64,000 nucleotides of DNA from Alcanivorax sp. (GTDB taxonomy: Bacteria; Pseudomonadota; Gammaproteobacteria; Pseudomonadales; Alcanivoracaceae), in contig NZ_CP051240.1 of NCBI RefSeq assembly GCF_017794965.1, positions 2,294,001 through 2,358,000 of the forward strand, given 5' to 3'. The notes under the pieces were generated by a model that did not search any database, had not been told where the DNA came from, and worked only from the letters and a program-made list of their open reading frames with translations. Position 1 is the stretch's first letter; each line of letters begins with the position of its first letter. Positions 1 to 7,387 of the stretch are shown here, piece after piece. The translations under genes were made by a program, and so were the position numbers.

Positions 1-632
1 CGCAGCTTGCCGACCTCCTCGCTCTGGGAGTTCTCCAGTGTCTGGACCCGCAACCGCAGTTCCTTGATGATCCGCGCCAGCCGGACCCGCTCCTCATCGT
101 CCTGTTTGCGGGTATCTTCATCATCCGGCGTGATGGTGGGGAGCACAGGAGGCGCGGCAGACGGCGCCACCGGCTCCATGTCATCGGCCACTTCCAGGCC
201 CATCTTGGGGCCTCGCTCACGGATAAGATCCCGGATGGCGATGAAATCATTGGCACCCGGTTTCATGCCCGGATCCCACAGCTGATCCTGATGCCAGGCG
301 ACCGGACACTGACTGCGGCACGCCAGACGAATAGGACCGGCCCCCATATCAGGGCCCTGCGCGCCATGCTCGGCAAGGTGTCGCAGCGGCACGTTCCAGG
401 TGGTATCGGCCATGCCGTCTTCGTCGAAATCGATGGTGAACAACACCAACGCCCTGACTCTCAAGTGACCATTGACCAGACAGTAGGCGCCACGGACTTC
501 CTTATCGGCAAATTCGGGTACCCCGACCATGCCATCCAGAATGGCCTCGAAATCCGAGTAGAGCATGCTCTTGCTGATGCCCCGATGATCAAAAAACAGA
601 ATGGCTTCGGACGTCACTGCAGATGCAGACAT
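1..632 (-). CDS. Conserved protein with C-terminal coiled coil, partial (runs off left edge)
   Basis: An open reading frame on the minus strand starts with ATG at 632 and is still open at base 1, giving 210 residues. A purine-rich ribosome site (GGGAAAGGAAAGG) lies just upstream. The N-terminal ~130 residues form a compact globular region beginning MSASAVTSEAILFFDHRG, with FDEDGMAD and the segment GPIRLACRSQCPVAWHQ. A proline/acid-rich linker follows, then a heptad-like charged helix (RVRLARIIKELRLRVQTLE), probably a coiled coil. It resembles a pseudomonad-type conserved family sometimes labelled as chromosome partitioning or DNA repair ATPase, but no ATPase motif is visible here, so I assign no function. 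The C-terminus lies outside the window. Confidence 0.8.
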   Translation of the reverse strand, partial: MSASAVTSEAILFFDHRGISKSMLYSDFEAILDGMVGVPEFADKEVRGAYCLVNGHLRVRALVLFTIDFDEDGMADTTWNVPLRHLAEHGAQGPDMGAGPIRLACRSQCPVAWHQDQLWDPGMKPGANDFIAIRDLIRERGPKMGLEVADDMEPVAPSAAPPVLPTITPDDEDTRKQDDEERVRLARIIKELRLRVQTLENSQSEEVGKL

Positions 633-997
633 GTGTGCCTTTCCTTTCCCTGAAATTATTTTAGTTGGCCCCTGCCCCGGGTCGACACACCCAGAAAGTG
701 ACGCCCAGAGTCAGAATGCTGCCAATTATAGTCAGCCCCGAAAATCAAAGTGTGGCCTGAATGGCTCGCAAAAAAAAGCACATTCATCAACTGCCTAGGA
801 TGCCGCAGACAGACCAGGACAACCACAACCGGGATCACGTTGTGAGACTTGAACGGGAAAATGCATCAACTGAACCCGATTCTCCTTGAAAGAGGCGCTT
901 TCAGCTGGACAGGGATCGAGAGGAGGGGGGAGGGGAGGGAAGGATCAGACTGGAGAAAAAGACATGCCAGAAACACGTACGGGCCGAGACGGGAGGA
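633..997. other. Intergenic region, no supported gene
   Basis: Between the partial protein and the small acidic ORF I see no ORF with a ribosome site or family resemblance. A 60-codon minus-strand frame around 656-838 has no recognisable features. The stretch presumably holds the promoter for the leftmost gene. Confidence 0.5.
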
Positions 998-1102
998 TTA
1001 CAATTCCTCGCCGTCGTCTGCCCAGCCATCTTCTTCCAGCCACTCTTCCAGGCTTTCCATCATCTGGCGCTCTTCGAGGCGCTCTTCAAACAGCTCTTCC
1101 AT
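998..1102 (-). CDS. Small acidic protein, 34 aa
   Basis: A short minus-strand ORF runs from ATG at 1102 to TAA at 998-1000. It is preceded by a good ribosome site (AGAAGGAAGAAACC before the ATG). The product starts MEELFEERLEERQMMESLE and ends DDGEEL. It is extremely rich in Glu and Asp, with three aromatic residues, and probably forms one amphipathic helix. Base composition (Glu codons GAA/GAG mixed, strong third-position pattern) looks coding rather than random. I do not recognise the family. Its size and acidity suggest a regulatory or binding peptide, which is inference only. The start is favoured by the Shine-Dalgarno spacing. Confidence 0.55.
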   Translation of the reverse strand: MEELFEERLEERQMMESLEEWLEEDGWADDGEEL

Positions 1103-1195
1103 GGTTTCTTCCTTCTATCGTTTTGCTATCGGTTTGGTCTTTTCACATGTTGTGAGAAGGATTAGACAGGGGAAACGTGACAAGTTCATTAAGAG

Positions 1196-1295
1196 ACGCA
1201 ACAGGCAGCACGCTTCACGCAACACGGGAAGATTAAAGGCAAGACAACGGCGAAAAAAAGCGGGCGTGCTGCGTGAAGCGTGGTGCGTGCAGCGT
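1196..1295. repeat. Inverted pair of heptamer arrays, family F (ACGCAAC)
   Basis: Left arm 1196-1223 is four heptamers (ACGCAAC, AGGCAGC, ACGCTTC, ACGCAAC). Right arm 1265-1295 is the inverse orientation (CGTGCTG, CGTGAAG, CGTGGTG, CGTGCAG). A 41-bp A-rich spacer separates them. The pair sits just past the tRNA terminator. Confidence 0.85.
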
Positions 1296-1305
1296 CTCCA
1301 GAAAC

Positions 1306-1335
1306 AAAAAAGGCCCTCCTTTCGGAGAGCCTTTG
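1306..1335 (-). terminator. Rho-independent terminator of the tRNA-Val/tRNA-Asp unit
   Basis: On the minus strand a GC-rich hairpin (AGGCTCTCC, loop GAAA, GGAGGGCCT) is followed by a T run, a few bases after the 3' end of tRNA-Asp. Confidence 0.8.
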
Positions 1336-1346
1336 ATGCTGAATAG

Positions 1347-1423
1347 TGGCGGAGCGGACGGGACTCGAACCCGCGACCCCCGGCGTGACAGGCCGGTATT
1401 CTAACCAACTGAACTACCGCTCC
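1347..1423 (-). tRNA. tRNA-Asp (GTC)
   Basis: The 77-nt minus-strand gene begins GGAGCGGTAGTTCAG and ends with CCGCTCC, discriminator G and an encoded CCA (1347-1349). The anticodon loop CCTGTCACG gives GTC, decoding GAC/GAU. D, anticodon and T arms (GGTTCGAGTCC) are intact. It is downstream of tRNA-Val in the same direction with a 27-bp gap, so both are probably cut from one transcript ending at the hairpin at 1306-1335. Confidence 0.97.
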
Positions 1424-1450
1424 ACATTCCTTACGGAATTCTTCAAATTT

Positions 1451-1526
1451 TGGTGGGTGGTGACGGGATCGAACCGCCGACCCTCTGCTTGTAAGGCAGA
1501 TGCTCTCCCAGCTGAGCTAACCACCC
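1451..1526 (-). tRNA. tRNA-Val (TAC)
   Basis: The 76-nt gene begins GGGTGGTTAGCTCAG, has anticodon TAC in CTTACAA, a T arm GGTTCGATCC, and an encoded CCA at 1451-1453. It is the promoter-proximal member of a two-tRNA unit with tRNA-Asp. Confidence 0.97.
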
Positions 1527-1638
1527 GCATCGCGTTGCGAAGTGGGCGCCATTTTAGGGATTGGGCCGGGGGTGTCAACGGCTTTTTTCAGAAAAATGAT
1601 CGTTTGCCTACAAAATGGTCGAAACGGCTAAAAAAGGA

Positions 1639-1790
1639 GCAAGCTACAAGCTTCAAGCTGCAACACGGCTTATCCGCCGGTGGGTTTTCCAGGATTATCG
1701 CCGCGCTCAAGCCCGGTTCGCGGCCGCAGCCATTCTCGCCCCCCCCCGGCACCTGATCGCGTTGTAGCTTGTAGCTTGCTGCTTGTCGCT
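1639..1790. repeat. Inverted pair of heptamer arrays, family A (GTAGCTT)
   Basis: Left arm 1639-1663 reads GCAAGCT, ACAAGCT, TCAAGCT, GCAACAC. Right arm 1761-1790 reads GTTGTAG, CTTGTAG, CTTGCTG, CTTGTCG. The core between is GC-rich. The right arm abuts the stop codon of the 62-aa gene at 1789. Confidence 0.85.
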
Positions 1791-1977
1791 ACTCTTTTTC
1801 CAGGGCCTCAATCTTCGCCTTGGCCTCTTCCAGCGTATAGCGCCCGGGCAGGTTGTCGCCGTTGGGTTTGGCGATCAGATAGTGGTGGATATCCAGGGCC
1901 CAGGTGTCACGATTGAGCTCGCCCTCTTCCAGGATGGTGTAGCCGGCTTGGCCCCAGGCCATGGCATTGCCGATCAT
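1789..1977 (-). CDS. Conserved hypothetical protein, 62 aa, translationally coupled to TetR gene
   Basis: ATG at 1975-1977 overlaps the stop of the upstream TetR gene in an ATGA arrangement, which signals translational coupling. The 62-residue product (start MIGNAMAWGQAGYTILEEG, with WALDIHHYLIAKPNGDNLPG and a C-terminal charged helix) has no signal peptide or membrane segment. I do not recognise the family. Its position suggests a co-expressed partner or modulator of the regulator, which is inference. Its stop codon touches a family A heptamer array. Confidence 0.7.
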   Translation of the reverse strand: MIGNAMAWGQAGYTILEEGELNRDTWALDIHHYLIAKPNGDNLPGRYTLEEAKAKIEALEKE

Positions 1978-2567
1978 GATTTCTCTCCGATCACCCGCGC
2001 CAGCATGATGTCGGCCAGGTCATCCAGACTGAGCGGGCCATCGCGATCGAACCAGTTGGGGGTCCAGCCGGTCATGCCGGTAAGCAGACGGCGCATGATG
2101 AAGGGGCCATCCCGGAAGGCACCCTCGGCATGCAGCGCATTGAGGGCATCCAGCCACAGCTGCTCATAAATGCTACGCAGGGCCAATGCCTTGCGCTGCT
2201 TGTCTTCGCTGAGGCAGCGCCACTCGGTCACCATCACTGTCATGGCTTCCGCGGTATCCCCCACAATCGACTGCAGCTCGGCGCGAATCAGCGCACGCAA
2301 CTGCCCCTCAGCGGTGGGCTCGCCGGCCACGGCCTGCTCCAGACGGGCAGTATTGAAATGAATCACCTCTTCCATCACGGCGTAGAGGATGTCTTCCTTG
2401 CTCTTGAAGTGATGGAAGATCGAACCACTCTGGATCCCCACCGCCGCCGCAATGTCCCGCACCGTGGTCCGGTCAAACCCCTTGTCCCGAAACAGATGCG
2501 CCGCCGCGCTGAGCAGTCGCCCGCGGGGAGAATCATCAATTCCATTGATTGCCAGTGATTCAGCCAT
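1974..2567 (-). CDS. TetR-family transcriptional regulator
   Basis: A 197-aa regulator with an N-terminal TetR helix-turn-helix (about residues 13-59, including FRDKGFDRTTVRDIAAAVG and IFHHFKSKEDIL) and an alpha-helical C-terminal ligand domain. I chose ATG at 2567 over an upstream in-frame ATG because GAGGG lies 7 nt before it. The gene is divergent from the atu cluster, with a perfect 7-bp-arm palindrome at 2819-2836 between them. By analogy with AtuR, which represses atu genes in Pseudomonas, it probably senses an acyl-CoA or terpene intermediate and represses the cluster. Assignment to the AtuR subfamily is inferred from position only. Confidence 0.85.
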   Translation of the reverse strand: MAESLAINGIDDSPRGRLLSAAAHLFRDKGFDRTTVRDIAAAVGIQSGSIFHHFKSKEDILYAVMEEVIHFNTARLEQAVAGEPTAEGQLRALIRAELQSIVGDTAEAMTVMVTEWRCLSEDKQRKALALRSIYEQLWLDALNALHAEGAFRDGPFIMRRLLTGMTGWTPNWFDRDGPLSLDDLADIMLARVIGEKS

Positions 2568-2636
2568 TGTTACCCTCATCAATTAAGCCGCGCATTATCC
2601 CGGTTCCAGGCGATGGGCAGCAAGGCTGGGGACGAG

Positions 2637-2796
2637 TTCAAAGTTGAAAGTTTAAAGTTGAAAAGCGCGGGGCGTGCCTTGCCAACCTGGCAGGCTTTGC
2701 CCGCGAACCACTTTCGCGGCGGCGCGGCTCAAGCGCGGAATGGTTGGCTCCTTATCCTCACTCGCGCCTTTCAACTTTAAACTTTGAACTTTCAAC
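2637..2796. repeat. Inverted pair of heptamer arrays, family C (TTTCAAC)
   Basis: Left arm 2637-2664 (CAAAGTT, GAAAGTT, TAAAGTT, GAAA). Right arm 2769-2796 (TTTCAAC, TTTAAAC, TTTGAAC, TTTCAAC). The GC-rich core lies between. The pair sits in the divergent regulator/atu promoter region. Confidence 0.85.
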
Positions 2797-2818
2797 TACG
2801 CTTCTCAGCCCTTTACAA

Positions 2819-2836
2819 ACCAAGCGCTTGCTTGGT
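2819..2836. promoter_or_regulatory. Palindromic operator candidate for the divergent TetR regulator
   Basis: ACCAAGC, GCTT, GCTTGGT is a perfect inverted repeat of 7-bp arms, 41 bp before the atuA start. Length and symmetry fit a TetR-dimer site. Control of the atu operon by the gene at 1974-2567 is inference. Confidence 0.6.
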
Positions 2837-2876
2837 AGCTTACGAAACCATGCTCAAACAGGCAAATGGAGCCATC

Positions 2877-4658
2877 ATGACCGACCCGATTCGCATCGGC
2901 TGCGCCGCCGGCTTCTGGGGCGACACCAACAGTGCGGCTTTTCAGCTGGTCCACCAGACCGATATCGATTATCTGGTCTTCGACTACCTGGCCGAAGTCA
3001 CCCTGTCGATCATGGCCGGGGCACGCATGAAAGACCCGAACGCCGGCTATGCCCATGACTTCGTGACCAATGTTATGGCCCCACTGGCCCGGGACATCAA
3101 GGCGAAGAAGATCAAGGTGATCAGCAACGCCGGGGGGGTGAATCCCCGTGCCTGTCGTGATGCCCTGCAGAAGGTCTTTGCCGAAGCGGGTGTTGAACTG
3201 AATATTGCCCTGGTCGAGGGCGATGATCTGAACCCCCGCCGTGGCGAGTTTGCCGATGCCACAGAGCTGGACAGCGGCGCGGCCCTGCCCCCCGTCACTC
3301 TGACCATGAATGCCTATCTGGGCGCACTGCCCATCAAGGTGGCTCTGGATGCGGGTGCCGATATTGTTCTGACAGGACGCATTGCGGATTCTGTTCTGGT
3401 GCTTGGCCCGTTGATGCACGAATTCAGCTGGGCCGATGATGACTACGACAAGCTGGCCCAGGGCTCACTGGCGGGCCATGTGATCGAATGCGGTGCCCAG
3501 TGCACCGGCGGCAATTTCACCGACTGGCGAGAGGTGCCTGACTTCCACAACATGGGCTTCCCGGTCGCCGAATGTTATGCCGATGGTCACTTTATTATCA
3601 GCAAGCCGGACAACACCGGCGGGTTGATTACCCCTGCCACGGTGGGCGAACAGATCGTCTACGAAATCGGAGACCCCCGTGCCTACCTGCTGCCCGATGT
3701 GGTCTGTGACTTTACCGGTGTACAACTGGAACAGGTGGGAGAAAACCGGGTCAGTGTCAGCGGCGCCAGAGGCCGCGCCCCCACCGACAGCTACAAGGTG
3801 TCCGCCACCTATCCAGACGGCAACAAGATCACCGCCTCCTTCCTGATGGGTGGCATCGATGCCCCCGAGAAAGGCCTGGTGGTCGCCGATGCCATCCTGA
3901 AAAAAGTCAGTGGTCTTTATCAGCAGCTGGGCATGGCACCGTTCCGGGAAACCAGCGTGGAAATCCTCGGCAGCGAAAGCACCTATGGGGATCAGCGCCA
4001 ACGGCAGGACACCCGTGAGGTGGTGGTCAAGATTGCTGCGCTGCACGATGACAAGAAGGCACTGGGCCTGTTCGCCCGGGAAATTGCCCAGGCGGCCACG
4101 GGCATGGCGCCGGGTCTGTCCGGTCTGGTCGGCGGCCGGCCCAAGCCATTCCCGCGCATTCGACTGTTCTCGACACTGGTGAACAAAAGCCTCGTGCCGG
4201 TCACGGTGGATGTGAATGGAGAAACGGTGCCCGTGGCTATTCCCGCAGGTCAGCCGTTCGACGTGGAGCAACTGCCTGCCGACCCGACACTGGATCTGGC
4301 CAATGGCGATGTCACTGTGCCCCTGGTCAAGCTGGCCTGGGCGCGCAGTGGAGACAAGGGCAACCACGCCAATATCGGCGTCATTGCCCGTCAACCCGAG
4401 TACCTGCCATTTATCAATGCGGCGCTGACGGAAGCCAGCGTTGCCGATTACATGCAACACGTGCTGGATCCGAATACCGGCAGCGTCAGCCGCTGGGCCA
4501 TGCCCGGCATGAATGCCTTCAATTTTCTGCTGAAAAATGCGCTGGGCGGTGGCGGCATTGCCTCCCTGCGTATCGATCCGCAGGGCAAGGCCTTCGCCCA
4601 GCAGCTGCTGGATATGCCTGTCCCCGTCAGCAAGGACATTGCTGACGAACTGCTCTGA
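2877..4658 (+). CDS. atuA: Acyclic terpene utilization protein AtuA
   Basis: A 593-aa protein of the AtuA family. It begins MTDPIRIGCAAGFWGDT with a DUF1446-type N-terminal domain (to about residue 440). A C-terminal AtuA-specific domain contains LAWARSGDKGNHANIGV. AtuA is required for growth on citronellol and geraniol in Pseudomonas, but its biochemical role is unresolved. The ATG at 2877 has GGAG 5 nt upstream. An in-frame ATG further upstream lies past the operator and lacks a ribosome site. First gene of a six-gene same-strand cluster. A 28-bp heptamer array follows the stop before atuB. Confidence 0.9.
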   Translation: MTDPIRIGCAAGFWGDTNSAAFQLVHQTDIDYLVFDYLAEVTLSIMAGARMKDPNAGYAHDFVTNVMAPLARDIKAKKIKVISNAGGVNPRACRDALQKVFAEAGVELNIALVEGDDLNPRRGEFADATELDSGAALPPVTLTMNAYLGALPIKVALDAGADIVLTGRIADSVLVLGPLMHEFSWADDDYDKLAQGSLAGHVIECGAQCTGGNFTDWREVPDFHNMGFPVAECYADGHFIISKPDNTGGLITPATVGEQIVYEIGDPRAYLLPDVVCDFTGVQLEQVGENRVSVSGARGRAPTDSYKVSATYPDGNKITASFLMGGIDAPEKGLVVADAILKKVSGLYQQLGMAPFRETSVEILGSESTYGDQRQRQDTREVVVKIAALHDDKKALGLFAREIAQAATGMAPGLSGLVGGRPKPFPRIRLFSTLVNKSLVPVTVDVNGETVPVAIPAGQPFDVEQLPADPTLDLANGDVTVPLVKLAWARSGDKGNHANIGVIARQPEYLPFINAALTEASVADYMQHVLDPNTGSVSRWAMPGMNAFNFLLKNALGGGGIASLRIDPQGKAFAQQLLDMPVPVSKDIADELL

Positions 4659-4674
4659 TGATTTTGATTTAGGC

Positions 4675-4702
4675 GTCGGACGTCAGACGACGGACGTCCG
4701 AC
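4675..4702. repeat. Heptamer array, family E (GTCGGAC), self-complementary
   Basis: Four heptamers GTCGGAC, GTCAGAC, GACGGAC, GTCCGAC. With flanking GC the outer 12 bases on each side are perfectly complementary, so it can fold as one hairpin between atuA and atuB. Confidence 0.85.
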
Positions 4703-4729
4703 GCTTTCAACAACAAACAAGGAAACACC

Positions 4730-5599
4730 ATGTCATACCGCTCCGTTTTCAAACCCGACCTGTTTGCCGGCAAGAACATCATCGTCACCGGTGGAGGCTC
4801 CGGCATTGGCCGCTGTACCGCCCATGAACTGGCTTCTCTGGGTGCCCATGTGGTGTTGATTGGGCGCAAGCAGGAAAAGCTGGATGCGGTTATCGCCGAG
4901 ATCGAGGAAGACGGAGGCAGCGCCATCGGTTTCTCCTGTGACATCCGCGACGAGGACGCCGTCAAGGCTACCGTGGCCGACGTCTATAAGGCGGTCACTG
5001 TTGTCCACGGTCTGGTCAACAACGCTGGCGGTCAGTTCCCTAGTCCATTGGCGTTGATCAGCCAGAAGGGTTGGGAAACCGTGGTGCGCACCAACCTCAC
5101 CGGCGGCTTCCTGATGGCCCGGGAAGTATTCACCCAGGGCATGAACCAGAATGGCGGTGCCATCGTGAATATCGTGGCGGACATGTGGGGGGGCATGCCA
5201 GGCATGGGGCACTCCGGCGCAGCCCGGGCCGGCATGGTGAACTTCACCCAGACGTCCGCCTACGAATGGGGCAGCTGCGGCGTGCGGGTGAACGCCGTCG
5301 CGCCCGGCTGGATCATGTCCAGCGGCATGGACACCTACCCGGAAGGGTTCAAACAAACGCTCAAGACGCTCAAGGCCGCCGTCCCCCTGCAGCGCATGGG
5401 TAACGAATCAGAGGTGTCCGGTGCCATCTGCTTCCTGCTTAGCGATGCCGCCGCCTTTATCAGCGGCGACACCCTGCGCATTGATGGCGCAGCCAGCCAG
5501 GGCAATGTGGCGATCTTCCCGCTGCCTCCCCACGACAAGAGCCAGCCCTTCGATGGTTTCCATCGAGCCACCACCCCGGATGTATTCAAGGATCTCTGA
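4730..5599 (+). CDS. atuB: SDR-family oxidoreductase resembling trans-2-enoyl-CoA reductase (AtuB position)
   Basis: A 289-aa Rossmann-fold short-chain dehydrogenase with cofactor loop TGGGSGIG (residues ~21-28), the NNAG motif and a C-terminal VNAVAPGW segment. The classical YxxxK catalytic motif is absent: the aligned stretch reads HSGAARAG, so Tyr is replaced by Ser and Lys by Arg. The same HSGAARAG stretch occurs in peroxisomal trans-2-enoyl-CoA reductase (PECR), so this is more likely an enoyl-CoA reductase than an alcohol dehydrogenase. The stop overlaps the start of atuC by one base (TGATG), indicating coupling. The symbol reflects position in the cluster. Confidence 0.8.
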   Translation: MSYRSVFKPDLFAGKNIIVTGGGSGIGRCTAHELASLGAHVVLIGRKQEKLDAVIAEIEEDGGSAIGFSCDIRDEDAVKATVADVYKAVTVVHGLVNNAGGQFPSPLALISQKGWETVVRTNLTGGFLMAREVFTQGMNQNGGAIVNIVADMWGGMPGMGHSGAARAGMVNFTQTSAYEWGSCGVRVNAVAPGWIMSSGMDTYPEGFKQTLKTLKAAVPLQRMGNESEVSGAICFLLSDAAAFISGDTLRIDGAASQGNVAIFPLPPHDKSQPFDGFHRATTPDVFKDL

Positions 5600-7209
5600 T
5601 GACTGTTATTGAATCTGCGCTGGATACCCAGAGCAAAGAATACCGCCAGAACCGTGACGCCCTGTTGGCGGCGGTGGCGGAATTCCGTGGCATTGAAAAA
5701 ACGGTAATGGATGCCACCGAAAGCAAGCGGCCCAAGTTTGAAAAGCGCGGCCAGTTACTGCCCAACGAGCGCATTGCTCGGCTGCTGGATCCGGGTTCGC
5801 CGTTTCTGAGCCTGATGAACCTGGCCGGCTTCAAGATGCATGATGACAAGGACGGCACCGAGGCCGGCGGTGGCGTGATCGCCGGGATTGGCTATGTATC
5901 CGGTGTTCGTTGCCTGGTCACTGCCTCCAACTCGGCCATCAAGGGGGGCACGGTAACCCCTTCCGGGCTGCACAAGACGCTGCGCCTGCAGCGCATTGCC
6001 CTGGAAAACAAACTGCCGGTGGTCAGCCTGTCGGAATCCGGTGGCGCCAACCTGAATTACGCCGCTGACGTGTTCGTGGAAGGTGCGCGCACCTTTGCCA
6101 ATCAGGCGCGCCTGTCTGCCGCAGGGGTCCCCCAGATTACCGTGGTACACGGCAACGCCACCGCCGGCGGCGCCTACCAGCCTGGTCTGTCGGACTACGT
6201 CATCGTGGTACGCAACCGCGCCAAGATGTTTCTGGCCGGCCCACCGCTTCTGAAAGCCGCTACCGGTGAAGTGGCCACCGACGAGGAACTGGGCGGCGCT
6301 GAAATGCATGCCGGCATTGCCGGCACCGCCGAATACCTGGTGGAAAACGATGCCGACGGCATTCGTCAGGCCCGTGAGCTGATGAAGATGCTGGGCTGGC
6401 AGCGCGCCGCAGAACCCGCTCCTGCTCACCAGGCGCCCGCCTACGACCCGGAAGAACTGCTCGGCGTGATCCCGGCGGATTCCAAAAAACCCTACGACGT
6501 GCGCGAAGTGATCGCCCGCGTCGTCGACGGCTCGGAATTTCTGGATTTCAAGAGTGAATGGGACAACGCCACCGTGTGTGGCTGGAGCACCATTGAGGGC
6601 AAACCGGTGGGCATCATCGGCAACAACGGCCCTATTACGCCCCGGGGTGCCGCCAAGGCCGCCCAGTTTATCCAGCTGTGCGACCAGACCCGCCGCCCTC
6701 TACTGTTTCTTCACAACACCACCGGCTTCATGGTGGGTACCGATGCGGAACAGAACGGCGTGATCAAACACGGCTCCAAGATGCTGCAGGCGGTAGCCAA
6801 CGCCCGGGTAGCGAAGATTTCAGTGGTCATCGGCGGCTCCTATGGCGCTGGCAATTACGCCATGTGTGGTCGCGGCCTGGATCCGCGTTTCATCTTCGCC
6901 TGGCCTAATTCAAAAGTGGCCGTCATGGGCGGTCAACAGGCTGGTACCGTGCTGCGCATCGTGGCCGAAGCCAAACAGCGAGCCTCCGGCATTGAACCCG
7001 ATGAAAAGGTGCTCGACATGCTACAGCAATCCACCGCCCAAAAACTGGACAGCCAGTCCACTGCCCTCTACGGCACGGCCCGGCTGTGGGACGACGGCAT
7101 CATCGATCCCAGGGACACCCGCAAGGTTGTCGCCTACGCCCTGGACGTCTGCGCCGACGCCGACCAGCGGCAGCTGCATCCGAATGCGTTTGGCATCGCG
7201 AGACTGTAG
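5599..7209 (+). CDS. atuC: Geranyl-CoA-type acyl-CoA carboxylase, carboxyltransferase (beta) subunit
   Basis: A 536-aa biotin-dependent carboxyltransferase with N- and C-terminal crotonase-like halves. The first holds SESGGANLNYAADVF and HGNATAGGAYQPG. The second holds the glycine-rich GNNGPITPRGAAKAAQF and GGSYGAGNYAMCGRG. It transfers CO2 from carboxybiotin on AtuF to a 3-methyl-2-enoyl-CoA. The order atuABCDEF favours a geranyl-CoA or related branched substrate over methylcrotonyl-CoA, but sequence alone cannot exclude the latter. It overlaps atuB by one base and is followed by a family B repeat pair. Confidence 0.88.
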   Translation: MTVIESALDTQSKEYRQNRDALLAAVAEFRGIEKTVMDATESKRPKFEKRGQLLPNERIARLLDPGSPFLSLMNLAGFKMHDDKDGTEAGGGVIAGIGYVSGVRCLVTASNSAIKGGTVTPSGLHKTLRLQRIALENKLPVVSLSESGGANLNYAADVFVEGARTFANQARLSAAGVPQITVVHGNATAGGAYQPGLSDYVIVVRNRAKMFLAGPPLLKAATGEVATDEELGGAEMHAGIAGTAEYLVENDADGIRQARELMKMLGWQRAAEPAPAHQAPAYDPEELLGVIPADSKKPYDVREVIARVVDGSEFLDFKSEWDNATVCGWSTIEGKPVGIIGNNGPITPRGAAKAAQFIQLCDQTRRPLLFLHNTTGFMVGTDAEQNGVIKHGSKMLQAVANARVAKISVVIGGSYGAGNYAMCGRGLDPRFIFAWPNSKVAVMGGQQAGTVLRIVAEAKQRASGIEPDEKVLDMLQQSTAQKLDSQSTALYGTARLWDDGIIDPRDTRKVVAYALDVCADADQRQLHPNAFGIARL

Positions 7210-7212
7210 AGG

Positions 7213-7312
7213 CAGTTAACAGTGAATAGTGAACAGTTAACAGCAAAACCCCGTCCCTGCCAGCCATGGCGGTTTTGAATTAGCTATTCACTGTTAACTA
7301 TTAACTGTTCAC
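7213..7312. repeat. Inverted pair of heptamer arrays, family B (CAGTTAA)
   Basis: Left arm 7213-7243 (CAGTTAA, CAGTGAA, TAGTGAA, CAGTTAA, CAG) starts 3 bp after the atuC stop. Right arm 7285-7312 (TATTCAC, TGTTAAC, TATTAAC, TGTTCAC). A 41-bp spacer lies between. Confidence 0.9.
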
Positions 7313-7387
7313 TCAACCACCAAATTCATAAACAACGACAGATCAAGAAGCGCTCGGCAAACCGAGCCAAACAACAGGACGCTTCCA

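Noticed and set aside
656..838. 60-codon minus-strand ORF upstream of the leftmost gene
   Set aside because: No ribosome site, no sequence pattern, and it overlaps the likely promoter region.
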